This document shows positions 22,330 through 33,103 of a stretch of DNA of 64,000 bases, piece after piece. The position numbers and the translations under genes are program-made. How positions within the stretch are numbered: position 1 is the first letter of the stretch; the number at the start of each line of letters is the position of its first letter. The stretch is from Dipteronia dyeriana (Eukaryota; Streptophyta; Magnoliopsida; Sapindales; Sapindaceae): positions 44,269,098 to 44,333,097 of the forward strand of contig CM065297.1 in assembly GCA_032871835.1 (NCBI GenBank), written 5' to 3'. The notes under the pieces are model-generated. The model saw nothing but the letters and a program-made list of their open reading frames with translations, did no database searches and was not told the origin of the DNA.

Positions 22330-23372
22330 CCGCACAACCTTGCTGCCCGGAGATGCCCACGTGCCATCTCGGGGAACCACTTACAAAGAAGGGCAATTTT
22401 TTTTCTTTTCTTCTTTCTTCTTTCCCACTCGTTTATAATCTCTCTCCCCCTCACATTTCATTCTAAGAAGAAATTCAAATCAAGTGTGCAGAATTTTCTC
22501 TCTAAATTTTCTCACCTTCCAAATACCATAACTTCTTCATTAGAAGTCCGATTTGAGTGATTTGAAGTTGAAAGTGTTCATCTATTCATCCTCCATCTTT
22601 TCTTTGAAGGTTTAAGTTAATTGTTCTGCTGTTTTGGGTGTCTAATCATACAATAACGGGACTGCACCTAGATTAACTAAGTTATTGATTTTCTCTCTAA
22701 GTTTTCTTTCAAAACTTGGTCATTTGCCTTGGGTTTTCTTCTTCTACATATATTTGTATATTGTGAGTGTTTTGGTTTGTGTTTTGAACACTTTCAAAGC
22801 TAGATTGAATTTCAATTGAAATCATTCTTCTTCAGTTAGGTTTTGATTTTGAATATGTTATCACATGTTTGGGATTATATTGTGCTATCTTTGATTTTAG
22901 GACTATTTTGTGATCTTTGATTGATTGATTTTATGAAAATTGGTTTATCACATGTATTAGGATCTCTTGGACGAAATTCTCACATAATACATGTGCTTAT
23001 GTTCTTTTGAGCTATTCATGTGATTTGTTGAATCTATGATTAGGAATATACTCTAGAACTTATGCTTAGACCTATTTGACATTGTCATATAATTTTAGCA
23101 TGTTTTAAGTTTTTGTGATTTAAACTTGATCTTGTGATTTGTTGATCATATCTTGTGATTCAAGTTTAGATATATGCATGAATCTAGTTTGTGATTAATG
23201 TTGATCATATCTTACATAATCTAGATTGACTACTCATGCATGATGAACTAGACTATATGTGATTTGTGCAATAATGCTCATGTCTAGTATTTTCCATAGG
23301 ATGTTTTGATCATAGCATTCTATGTTGCGTGCTTGTTTGCGTTTTGCATTCATGATCACCTAGATGCCTTGT

Positions 23373-23768
23373 GAGAAGGAAGTCTTGACAATAGGTGTGA
23401 GACCTATGGTGTTGAGCAAGAAGTCTTGGCAAGAGGTGTGAAGCCTCGGATTGTCGAGCAAGGAAGTCTTGGCTAGAGGTGTGAAGCCTTGGATAGTCGA
23501 GCAAGAATTCTTGCCTAGAGTTGGGAGAACTCTGATAGGTGAGCAAGGAAGTCTTAACTAGAGTCGGGAAGTCTCGGATAGTCGAGCAAGAAGTCTTGAC
23601 TAGAGTTGGGAGAACTCGGATAGGTGAGCAAGGAAGTCTTGACTATAGTCGGGAAGACTCAGATAGTTGAGCAAGAAGTCTTGCCTTGGGTTGTGAAGAT
23701 CCGAATAAGGTGAGCAAGGATGTCTTGACAATAGGTGTGAAACCTCGGATTGTTGAGCATAAGGCGAC
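23373..23768 (+). repeat. Minisatellite of about 40 bp in the G 5' LTR
   Basis: About ten degenerate copies of a unit like 'gagcaagaagtcttg' + 'ctagagttgggagaactcggatag'. Two sub-variants alternate, one with 'gtgtgaagcc' and one with 'gttgggagaactc'. The 3' LTR carries the same array at about 30945-31325. Confidence 0.88.
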
Positions 23769-24214
23769 AACTTCTAGAGTAGGATTGGAGGGTAGTTTCT
23801 AGGTGAAGAGGTCACTTGAGAGATTGTACTTGTCTTATCTACTAGTGGATTTTGTTTGCCGGTGGCTGCTAGCCCGTGGATGTTTCCTCTTCGGAGGTTT
23901 ACCACGTTATATCTTGTGCCAACTTTTCTCTATCCCTATCTCTCTAATATTTGTATTGTGGATAGAACTCTTGATATATGTTGACTTCCTCTTTATAATA
24001 TAGATTGTGTATATGTTACAATTACTTGTTTGTATCACACTTTACTTGTGTTTATATATTGATTAATTGTCTTTAATAAATATATATGTTGTGATACAAG
24101 CAATCTGGAGGGACAAACTTTTGTTTGTTTCTAAGGGAGTCGAAAAAGGTGCCTAACCTATTCACCCCCCCTCTAGGTTAGCCTTGAGCATTTAACAGTG
24201 ATAGTACTTTCAAT

Positions 24215-24226
24215 TGGTATCAAAGC
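24215..24226 (+). other. Element G primer-binding site (initiator tRNA-Met type)
   Basis: TGGTATCAAAGC lies two bases after the LTR end, one base different from the standard copia PBS TGGTATCAGAGC. Confidence 0.9.
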
Positions 24227-24317
24227 AGGATACTGGATTGCACTTAGTGTGAGTCTGGGGTGATACTTTCACGGTTTTTGTAAGGCGTTTGAAGTCATGG
24301 GTTTATAAGATGATGTA

Positions 24318-26350
24318 ATGGCGGAAGGAGCCTCAAATACTAGGCCACCATTACTTCGTGGCACTATTATGGGTATTGAAAGTTGAGGATGAAAGCCTAT
24401 ATCCGCTATATTGTTGAAAGGGCTTGGATGGTAGTGGAAGAAGGTTATAGTCCTCCTACCAAGGTTTTAGAGGATGGAACCATGATACTCAAGCCAATGA
24501 GTGAATGGATAACAAATGAGTTTAAGGTTGCAAAATGGCACTATCGTGCTATGAATGCCATCTTTAGAGGAGTTGATGGGCATCAGTTCTCCTACATCCA
24601 AAATCTTGAATCCATAAAGGAAGCTTGGGATACTCTCCAAGTTACTAATGAAGGAACCTTAGCGGTAAAGAAATTGAGGCTTCAAATGTTGGCATCACAA
24701 TTTGAAGGTTTAAGTATGGGTGAGGAAGAAAAGTTCGAAGACTTCCAATTCCAGCTTCTTAACATAGCTAACCAATGTCAAGCACTTGGAGTTCCCTATC
24801 TCAAAAGAGCCTTTAAATTGGAAAATCCTTAGGTCTCTTCCTAAGAGATTTAAATCAAAGGTGATGGCCATTGAGGAAAGCAAGGATGTAGATAGTATGA
24901 ACATCGATGAGTTGCTTGGGTCTCTCCAAACTTATGAGATGTGCTTGAAGCCAAAAATCAAGAGTAAGGGAATCGCTCTCATTGCTATTGAGGAGGAGAG
25001 TGATGATGAAAATGAAGAAATGGCACTCTTGGTTAGAAGGTTCAAGAAGTTTCTAAAGAAGAATGCCAAACCTAAAGGCAAGTCTTCTAAGGAAAAAGGA
25101 GTCAAGAGAACATCATCTCCAAGCATTGTGAAGAATAGTCAAGCCATGAACAAGAAAGAGGTTCAATGCTATAATTGTCAAGGTTTTGGTCACTTTGCTA
25201 GTGAGTGCACCAAGAAGCCATCTAAAAAAGATAAGAAAGGCAAGGTGTTGGTGGCTACTTAGAGTGATGATGATTCTAGTGACAATGAGAGCTCTAGTAG
25301 TGAGTCTTCAAGTGATGAAGAGTTGGTGAGCAACTTTGTAGCTCTAACGGCTTCTCATTCTTCACTAGATGTTGGAAGTACAATATCTTTGAACAAGAAC
25401 CTTGATGCAAATCATGATGGATGCTCTAGTTCCATTACTACTAATCTTGAGTTGTTGAAAAAGATAGAAAAGCTTGAAGAAGCTAGAGACAATGCTCAAA
25501 GAGAAGTAGTTGAGAAGGATGATTTGATCAAGAAGTAACTAGATGAGTTTGTGGTTGTTACTCGTAGACTTCTTGATGAAAAAGGTGATATTATGTAGAA
25601 GTTTAGAGAACTTGAAATGATTAACCTTGAGAAGGATAATATGATATCTTCTTTGAAGAAGAGAGAACAAGAATTGATGGAAGAGATAGACACGGCTAAT
25701 GAGGCTATCAAGGATTTAGTGAATGATTCGGTTAGTGTGTCTAGTGTTAGGAATCTTGTTAACTCTCATAATGGTGAAGACGACTTGGTAGTTGAAGAGG
25801 AGCTCTTGGAAGCACCACTTCCTACACGCTTTGATGAAGTCATGATTGATAAGAAACCACACAAGAAGAGAAGATCAAAAGCCAAGAAGAAGTTGGCGAA
25901 CAAGGTATCTTTGTAAACTCCTAGTGAAGCTAGTTCAACTCCAAAAGGTACAATCTCATCTTTTATTTCAATTTGCCATTATTTCAACACAATAGGTCAC
26001 ATTAAGCCTAGGTGTTATAAATATATTGAAAAATGCAAATTAGGAAACGAATCTAGGGATAAGGAGATTAAACTTCAACTTGAACATGCTAAGGCCTTGA
26101 AAGTTTAGAAACATGATAATTTTGCTAAGCATGAGAAAAAGTTATGGAGTAGAAAGAATTCTAATCTTGCTCAACTTGACAAAGCTTGTGTTGAAAATGT
26201 TAAGGAAGAGTGTGTTAATGATATTCTTGTTAATCAAGTCATTGAAGGACTTTACTCTAGAAATAACATTGTTGTCAAGGATGATATTGGAAATGTTTGT
26301 GTAGGTACACCCAAGAACAAGTGGTTCAAGGCTGAGTGCTCATATCACTA
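24318..26350 (+). pseudogene. Element G gag (UBN2-type, two knuckle motifs) with frameshifts
   Basis: The ATG at 24318 opens MAEGASN, followed by 'RPPLLRG', the usual start of copia gag in this group. A frameshift follows near 24375. The UBN2 body is open at 24383-24832 ('AWDTLQVTNEGT', 'QMLASQFEGL'). After another shift the frame at 24786-25262 holds 'LPKRFKSKVMAIEE' and a complete knuckle C-Y-N-C-Q-G-F-G-H-F-A-S-E-C near 25170-25210. Acidic and coiled-coil segments follow (25323-25538, 25617-25916). A second knuckle-like 'CHYFNTIGHIKPRC' is near 25975-26015, with its second Cys replaced by Phe. The product would package element RNA into particles. Confidence 0.85.
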
Positions 26351-28055
26351 ATATAAGAAGCACATGTGAGATAGCTTTGAGGCTATATATCAATTGTGTT
26401 GAGAATTCTTGCTTGCTACCTTTGAATACTCCATGTAGTGATATGAACTTGGTTATCTCACATCATGATTGTTATGATGGCCAAAATTTGTTGATTAACT
26501 TTGAAGAAGTTCTTTTGTTATATGTGTGGATTGAGTTGAGATATTATGCTTTTTATACTCTTGTTGTGAAACATCGTCAACTTGGTGTCATGAGGACATT
26601 CAAGGCAAGAGTGCTCATAAAAAGGGAGGAAGTATGATATTTGGTGAATATAATGTGCAAAAAGGTATCTCTATACTCTAATTCATATTCTCTTAGATAT
26701 TCATCTTTTGACTCAATTTTTGAAATACATCTCATAGCATGTCATATTAGAGAATTTTGTATGGTATACATATGGTTCTCATTGACATTTGCTATTTTAG
26801 GATTTAATAGTGATATTGTTCACCTTGATCTTAACTTTGATGATTGTTTGTGTTTGGTATATTGAGTGGCATTACTTTTGAAAATATGAGCTTCATATTC
26901 TTTGAAAGCTACTCATTAGAGAAGTAATGATCTTGAATAAATCTTTACTTATTGCTCTTAGTTCATGTGCTTATAAGCCATAAAATCTTGGTTTTCTAAA
27001 AATTGCACCTTGCTTCTCTTATATGTTTTGCTAGTAGGTTGAGTTTACTAATATGTAAACATTGGATACATCTTGAAGTATTTGTGCTTAAGTACATTTA
27101 AAATGACCTATGGTTAGTATCCATTTTGCTTCGGCAATTACATATAACTCAACGAGCACCTTCTTGAAAAGGGCTACACACCTTGGTTGTGAAAGCTACC
27201 CAATGTTGGAAAGAGCTACAACATTGTGATGAGTGAAAGCCATCATGAAGTGAATTTTGTTTTTGTAAAAAAAAAAAGAAAAAAAAAAGAAAAAGAAAAA
27301 TAAAAAAAGTGTTGAAATGAAATCAATAAAAAAAATCTTTGATTCAAGGCCTAAAAAGAAAAGGAGGAAGGCTTAAAAAGGAGTTTAGTTGAAAATCAAA
27401 TGAGATCGGGTTGAAAAACAGAAATGGGATGACGAGCCACATGCACACACACGCTTATATGTTGAAAATCTATTCTCTTAAAAGAAAAAAATTTCGGATG
27501 ATAATCGGTTTGACTTTTTATGGAAAAAACTTAAGATGAATAGTTGTTGGAAATTGTTTGTATGTTGATTATCAAACTACTTCTTGATATATATTTGAAG
27601 CATATCTCTCTCTCACACACACACTTTGTTTATGAGTATGATGATATCTTTGCAATTGTTGAAGAATTATGAGAGAACTTGAAAAAGCTTTATGTATCTC
27701 TCTTAGCATATGAAGCTTATTTTATTGATATTTCTTCAAATTGCTTGAATGTGTGATTGTGTGAACTTCCTTGTGAACCTTATGCTATCATGAATCTTAG
27801 TCATGGCATTTATCATGGGGGAGCATTGTATGCTAGACATTGTTCTCTTTTATGATATGTTCAGATGCTTCATTTTGTTACATGTTGGCATATTTTGACT
27901 TAATGATACTTGTAAGATATTACTCACTATCTTTGTCTTGCATGATGATTCATTCTTAAGTCATATGTCATTGTTTTATATATTTGTGACTAATAAGCTT
28001 GTTTTGTCTTTCACTCATTTTTGTATGTTTATAGCATCTTATTTCACAAGAACAA
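26351..28055 (+). other. Element G internal region without pol
   Basis: No protease, integrase, RT or RNase H motif is seen in any frame in the place where pol would stand. Short open frames (26377-26637, 26641-26865) have no recognisable domain. There is an A-rich tract at about 27268-27310. Confidence 0.75.
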
Positions 28056-29113
28056 ATGGGAAGAACTAAAGTTACCGGAAGTGAAAATCAATTGAATCCC
28101 ATTGTGAAAGCCAAGTCAACCTCAAAGAGATCCAAAGCTTCAAGGTCAAAGGATTTGGGGATCTTTACAACTAAGAAGATATTTCAAGAGAGAGGCATTG
28201 ACTTATGTAAATGTAAAGATTCTTATGTTCTTAAATGCATTAAGGATAGAAATTGGGAATCTTGGGTGAGCATGCTAGGAATAGTGAATGACACATTGTT
28301 AGAGAATGTTATCATGAATATAGAGAGAGTGCCACCTTATTGGATGCTTTGATGGATGTTAGGGGTGTTGTGTTTAGAGTTAACCCGGTAAACATTAACA
28401 AGTTTCTTGGGCTATCTAATGATATTGATTCAAACTTTCTAGATGTTGATATTATTGAGAATCTTAATATCATGGGTAGAACTCTATGTGCCAATACTTC
28501 TTTTGCGTGGAAAGGTAGACCATATATTAGTCAACATGAGTTAACTAAGGCAAGTGCATTTTAGCATCTTTTTATTTGCACAAATATTATTGGATCTTCG
28601 AATTCAACCGAGTTGAATAAAGACAAAATCAAAATAGTATATGCCTTAGTGACTAATCAACCTATAAACCTTGGGGATTTGCTTATGTTTTATTTGGATA
28701 ATGCGGCTTTCTCAACTAGAGGAGATAAGAAGCTTGCATTACTGGGGTTTATAACTTATTTGTGTTTAGCTTGTGGTGTTCAAAGTAGTGGAGATGATAT
28801 GTTGGTACAACCCTTGGAAAAGTATAGTGATAAACGTGTGTCATACATGTCATATAAGGATAAGGGTAAGACATGTGATACTTTTGGACTCTTTAGTTCA
28901 CAAGTTGATTGTCAAGAGACTAGCATAAAAATTCTTCCGGATTGGGCTTTGCATTTGAAGAAGAAGGTTGATGAGCTTAGTGCTATAGATGAAAAACAAG
29001 ATGCTAGAATAAAAAAGTTGGAGGAGTGTATTGCATCAAGTTCAAGACCACCTCTCAAGCATTATGTTAGGTCAACTACACGCACATATTTCTTTAGTGG
29101 ATCTAGTAGCTAG
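28056..29113 (+). pseudogene. Element G ORF2, similar to 'putative plant transposon protein' family
   Basis: Three adjoining open stretches (28056-28352, 28340-28564, 28613-29113) read as one protein with a frameshift near 28345 and a stop near 28562. It opens with a basic tail (MGRTKVTGSE, then Lys/Ser-rich), then 'KIFQERGIDL', 'VRGVVFRVNPVNINKFLGL', 'KDKIKIVYALVTNQPINLGDL', and a C-terminal coiled coil 'LHLKKKVDELSAIDEKQDAR'. The middle order (ERGI, VRGV-x-F-x-P-x-x-I, then a Y-x-L-T segment) is what I associate with the plant transposon-protein family found near copia and gypsy elements. Its role is unknown. It sits where SIRE-type elements keep an envelope-like gene, but no signal peptide or membrane span is apparent. 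Confidence 0.65.
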
Positions 29114-29565
29114 TATTTGAGTCTCATGGTATGTTTCTTACCTTTTGGCATCATTTCATGTCAAAAAGGGGGAGAAAGAGTTGTTATGAATTGCTAGTTA
29201 CTTAGTTTCCTTTTTATGCTGTTTTTGTGAACTTTTGGACTTTCAATGGCTTGTAATAATTAATCTTAAGATTTGGTTAAGAATTCTTGTATTTGGCATG
29301 TATTGAGGGGGAGATACATGTGTGGACTTAATTGTATATTCTTATCCATATTATATGTTGCCATTTGTTGTTTTTCTCTTGTATATGCATTGTGCTTTGA
29401 GATGATTTGTAGGTTGCTTCAAGAGAAGATCAAGATGAAGTTCAAGAGTTGGTGAAGATTAGTTATAGGAATCTTACTCATTGTAATGTGAGGGAGTGAT
29501 TTTGTGACCTATCTTCATTTTTATATTTGTAGTAAATGTATAGGTGTTTTGACATGGAATTGGCC
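29114..29565 (+). other. Element G 3' untranslated region
   Basis: It contains two G-rich patches ('aaaagggggag' near 29163 and 'gagggggagatac' near 29304) that look like extra purine tracts upstream of the true PPT. No gene was seen. Confidence 0.6.
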
Positions 29566-29578
29566 AAAGGGGGAGATT
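29566..29578 (+). other. Element G polypurine tract
   Basis: AAAGGGGGAGATT sits directly before the TG of the 3' LTR. F-family elements have nearly the same tract at 34558-34572 (minus) and 48926-48937 (plus). Confidence 0.92.
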
Positions 29579-31776
29579 GTTAGGTTTTAGTTTGTGTTGG
29601 CATGAATTCCATATCAAAATGATGTTTACTTGTAATGACTTAGTTGTTTAGGTTTATGATGATTCAAGCTTCAAGGAAGAAGAAACAACAAGTCAAAGTA
29701 AGTTCTATGTCTTCAAAGAGAAATGATGCAATTTGTTTCTACAAAGGTATACTAAGACCTTATCTTTTTCTTACAAGGTGTAGGCACACACACACATATC
29801 ATACATTTGTGTCCCTGCATAGTTGTGCACCTTTATAGGCATATACACATATATCATACATTTGTGTCCCTGCATCGTTGTGCACCTTTGTAGGCACACA
29901 CATACAATTCATTCATATGTGTCCCTGCATTTTTGTGCACCATGTATAACACATTCACACGCTTGGAGATGAATGCTCATGCATTGGTTTGGAAATAACA
30001 TGTTTTGGAATATGCATGATTGGAAACTATCTCTATGTAGTTTGCATTCTAGTGTGAATTGTGTTTGTGTGTGTATATGTTTGTATAACATGGATATTGA
30101 ACTTGGATTTAGTCTTAAATCATTCTTGATTGAGTTCCGATCATTTCAGTGACTCATACTATTGATTTCAAGTTCAAAGTCAAAAGATACTACACTTTCA
30201 ACTCATGTTTCATACATTGTCTTCTTCTTCGTATATCTAGTCGAATGATTATTTTCTGGGTTGAGTATCTTATATGTCCATGTCCGTGTGAGAGTTACAG
30301 TTCGTAATCCATAAACGAATTCTAATTCCGATTCGGTGGCCGGAGTACATACGAAGAACGCGAGGGAAGCACGAGGGGAATACACCATGGCCAAAAGACC
30401 ATGGAGGTGTGCATGCTCGAGATGGCACGTGGCCATCTCGGCCGCACAACCTTGCTGCCCTAAGATACCCATGCGTCATCTCAGGGAACCACTTACAAAG
30501 AAGGGCAATTTTGTCTTTTCATCTTTCTTCTTTCCCACTTCTTTATAATCTCTCTCCCTCTCACATTTCATTCTAAGAAGAAATTCAAATTAAGTGTGCA
30601 GAATTTTCTCTCTAAATTTTCTTACCATCCAAACACCAAAAATTCTTCATTTGAACTCATATTTAAGCATGTTTTAGGCTTTTGTGATTTAAACTTGATC
30701 TTGTGATTTGTTGATCATATCTTGTGATTCAAGTTTAGATATATGCATGAATCTAGTTTGTGATTAATGTTGATCATATCTTACATAATCTAGATTGACT
30801 ACTCATGCATGATGAACTAGACTATATGTGATTTGTGTATTCATGCTCATGTCTAGTATTTTCCATAAGATGTTTTGATCATTTCATTCTATGTTGCGTG
30901 CTTGTTTGCGTTTTGCTTTCATGATCACCTAGATGCCTTGTGAGAAGGAAGTCTTGACAATAGGTGTGAGTCCTATGGTGTTGAGCAAGAAGTCTTGCAA
31001 GAGGTGCGAAGCCTCGGATTGTCGAGCAAGAAAGTCTTGGCTAGAGGTGTGAAGCCGTGGATAGTCGAGCAAGAAGTCTTGCCTAGAGTTGGGAGAACTT
31101 GGATAGGTGAGCAAGGAAGTCTTGACTCGGGAAGACTCGGATAGTCGAGCAAGAAGTCTTGCCTAGAGTTGGGAGAACTCGGATAGGTGAGCAAAGAAGT
31201 CTTGACTAGAGTCGGGAAGACTCGGATAGTTGAGCAAAAAATCTTGCCTTGGGTTGTGAAGATCCGGATAAGGTGAGCAAGGAAGTCTTGACAAGAGGTG
31301 TGAAGCCCCAGATTGTTGAGCATAGGGCGACAACTTCTAGAGTAGGATAGGAGGGTAGTTTCTAGGTGAAGAGGTCACTTGAGAGATTGTACTTGTCTTA
31401 TCTACTAGTGGATTTTGTTTACCGGTGGCTGCTAGCCAGTGGATGTTTCCTCTTCGGAGGTTTACCACGTTATATCTTGTGTCAACTTTTCTCTATCCCT
31501 ATCTCTCAAATATTTGTATTGTGGATAAAACTCTTGATGTGTGTTGACTTCCTCTTTATAATATAGATTGTGTATGTGTTACAATTACTTGTTTGTATCA
31601 CACTTTACTTGTGTTTAATTATTGATTAATTGTCTTTAATTAATATATATATTGTGATACAAGCAATCTAGAGGGACAAACTTTTGTTTGTTTCTAAGGG
31701 AGTCGAAAAAGGTGCCTAACCTATTAACCCCCCCATTTAGGTTAGCCTTGAGCATTTAACCGTGATTGTATTTTTA
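29579..31776 (+). repeat. Element G 3' LTR
   Basis: The LTR is 2,198 bp, starts TGTTAGGTTTTAG and ends TATTTTTA (the expected final CA has become TA). It is followed by the GACAC duplication. It lacks about 546 bp relative to the 5' LTR; the breakpoint near 30655 lies in a short 'tcatat' shared by both ends of the missing segment. Confidence 0.95.
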
Positions 31777-31781
31777 GACAC
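31777..31781. repeat. Target-site duplication of element G, right copy (GACAC)
   Basis: Identical to 21464-21468. Confidence 0.95.
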
Positions 31782-32639
31782 AGGCTCCCCGAGGTAGTCA
31801 TTACCTTGCAACCTCCCCAAGACCCTGCCATCCTCTCCAGACACAGAGAAAGACCTATAAGGCATCAAGCTAGTACTACAGCATTGCTCCATCGCACCAA
31901 GGGAAGAAGAAAATCTATCTAAGCAGTTAGGAGGAAGCTTGTAGAAGCTCCATCATCAAGAACAGGCACTAACATGGTCATTTCAAGCTTCTAATATCAT
32001 GATAAGAGCACAGATCTACCTCGCCCTTTGAAATAGTGAATGCCATATTCGGTGCCTTTACTCTCCAAATTGCATTGAAACACTGCGTATGTGTAGGGCA
32101 AGTGATTGAGTCCTATATAGAAACATGTGTATCTATATCCTAAGTATTCTTGATTCTGTCATTAAGCCAAAGTCAATAACATTCAAACAGAAAATCCTGT
32201 CCAATAAGGAGGGATTTATTCAAAAAATAATGGCGGGAGGATCACGAGTTTAACCTAGTTGGACTATGCATAAATACACAAAATGATGCACGAGAAAAGG
32301 GATCGAACGGATGATAGACAATAAGAGAGATCTTGGCCTAAATTCTATGATCAGAACACGACCATCGTAGCTATCTACTTCTCGACAAGTAAGAAGCCAC
32401 CACACCCATACCCATGAATGACAAGGAGAATTTGAACGACTACTGTATACACCATATGATTCAATAATAAATTATTGTCATTTTCCCTTGCATGTTTTAG
32501 TATTTCTTGTTGTCATCATTTTCACCGTCAAATATACAAGTCAAGTATCAAAGGTACCAACCCCGACCGCCACCTCCGTGGTAGTGGTCTCGAGGGTGCT
32601 AACTGGAATTCCTCACCCCGAGTGAATTTTTGGTTAACA
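31782..32639 (+). repeat. Gypsy A 3' LTR, right piece
   Basis: It aligns with 875-1818 of the 5' LTR and ends GGTTAACA. Together the two 3' pieces make 1,098 bp against 1,172 bp for the 5' LTR; part of the shortfall is near 32050, where 'gcataacctc...gatcac'-type sequence is missing. Confidence 0.93.
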
Positions 32640-32644
32640 TCTTT
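32640..32644. repeat. Target-site duplication of gypsy A, right copy (TCTTT)
   Basis: Identical to 642-646. Confidence 0.9.
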
Positions 32645-32711
32645 ATTTTATTATTTTTCTCTTTTCGCCCCTTTTTACAATTAGATTATGGGTCTATTTG
32701 TATATGCATAG
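32640..32711 (-). repeat. D-family LTR, piece right of gypsy A
   Basis: It continues the LTR of 362-646. 'gattatgggtctatttgtat' matches the reverse complement of the D2 LTR near 53187. It is cut off at 32712 by the copia 2 LTR. Confidence 0.75.
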
Positions 32712-33040
32712 TGTTGGAACCCCGTTCACCGATTGCGTAGCTGAACTAGGTTTAAAATTTTTATACAGATCATAATCTGTATTTGGAACCAGATAACTTG
32801 AGATCGTAATTATTTTTTGAAACTAATATATACAATATGTAAACACAGGAAATTGAAATCCATATAAAGAGCAGAAAAGCATACCAACGATTGGAGGCAC
32901 CTTCACTTTATAATATGCTCCTGTCTGAACCACTCAATCTTCCTCGCTATCTCCAGGAACCACTAACTGCGTGTGGGTGCGTCATGATCTCATGAACTTG
33001 AATGGAGGATGTGGAGAAAATACATGAACAAATCTAGTTA

Positions 33041-33103
<63 letters not shown>

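Larger units (their letters stand above)
21469..24212 (+). repeat. Element G 5' LTR
   Basis: The LTR is 2,744 bp, from TGTTAGGTTTTAG to TACTTTCA. It contains a roughly 55-bp tandem repeat (21671-21840), a hairpin of CCGAGATGGC and its complement (22305-22329), and a purine-rich 40-bp minisatellite (23373-23768). Compared with the 3' LTR it has about 546 bp more, mostly at about 22543-23086. Confidence 0.95.
21469..31776 (+). mobile_element. Element G: pol-less copia-like retrotransposon with very long LTRs
   Basis: The 5' LTR is 21469-24212 and the 3' LTR 29579-31776. It has an initiator-tRNA-Met PBS, a polypurine tract and a perfect GACAC duplication. Internally it carries a gag (24318-26350), about 1.7 kb without a recognisable gene, and an ORF resembling the 'putative plant transposon protein' family (28056-29113). 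No protease, integrase, RT or RNase H motif is visible in the 5.4-kb interior. It therefore depended on enzymes from another element. This resembles the gag-only TR-GAG or LARD-like non-autonomous elements of plants, with an extra ORF. The gag style recalls the Maximus/SIRE side of Ty1/copia. Confidence 0.88.
647..32639 (+). mobile_element. Gypsy A: complete Tat-type Ty3/gypsy retrotransposon with two nested insertions
   Basis: This is a full-length element: 5' LTR 647-1818, PBS at about 1824, gag and pol remnants 1858-7530, spacer with minisatellite, an antisense ORF (about 18360-20840), a purine-rich tract before 21229, and a 3' LTR in two pieces (21229-21468 and 31782-32639). Perfect TCTTT duplications flank it. 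Removing copia 1 (8762-18336) and element G (21469-31781) leaves about 12.1 kb, a usual size for Tat elements. A second RNase H and a reverse-oriented extra ORF are known traits of the Tat lineage. All coding parts carry stops and frameshifts, so it is not autonomous now. Clade placement is by motif, not phylogeny. Confidence 0.9.

Noticed and set aside
22157..22560. Cluster of overlapping open frames on both strands
   Set aside because: They are caused by the GC-rich hairpin block in the G LTR and recur in the other LTR with different frames, so they are not conserved as proteins.
23373..23768. CRISPR-like array of regularly spaced repeats
   Set aside because: The units are contiguous and degenerate with no unique spacers, they lie inside a plant LTR, and the same array is in the partner LTR. 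It is a minisatellite.
28613..29113. Retroviral envelope gene in element G
   Set aside because: No signal peptide, membrane span or cleavage site is visible; the similarity is to a plant transposon-protein family.
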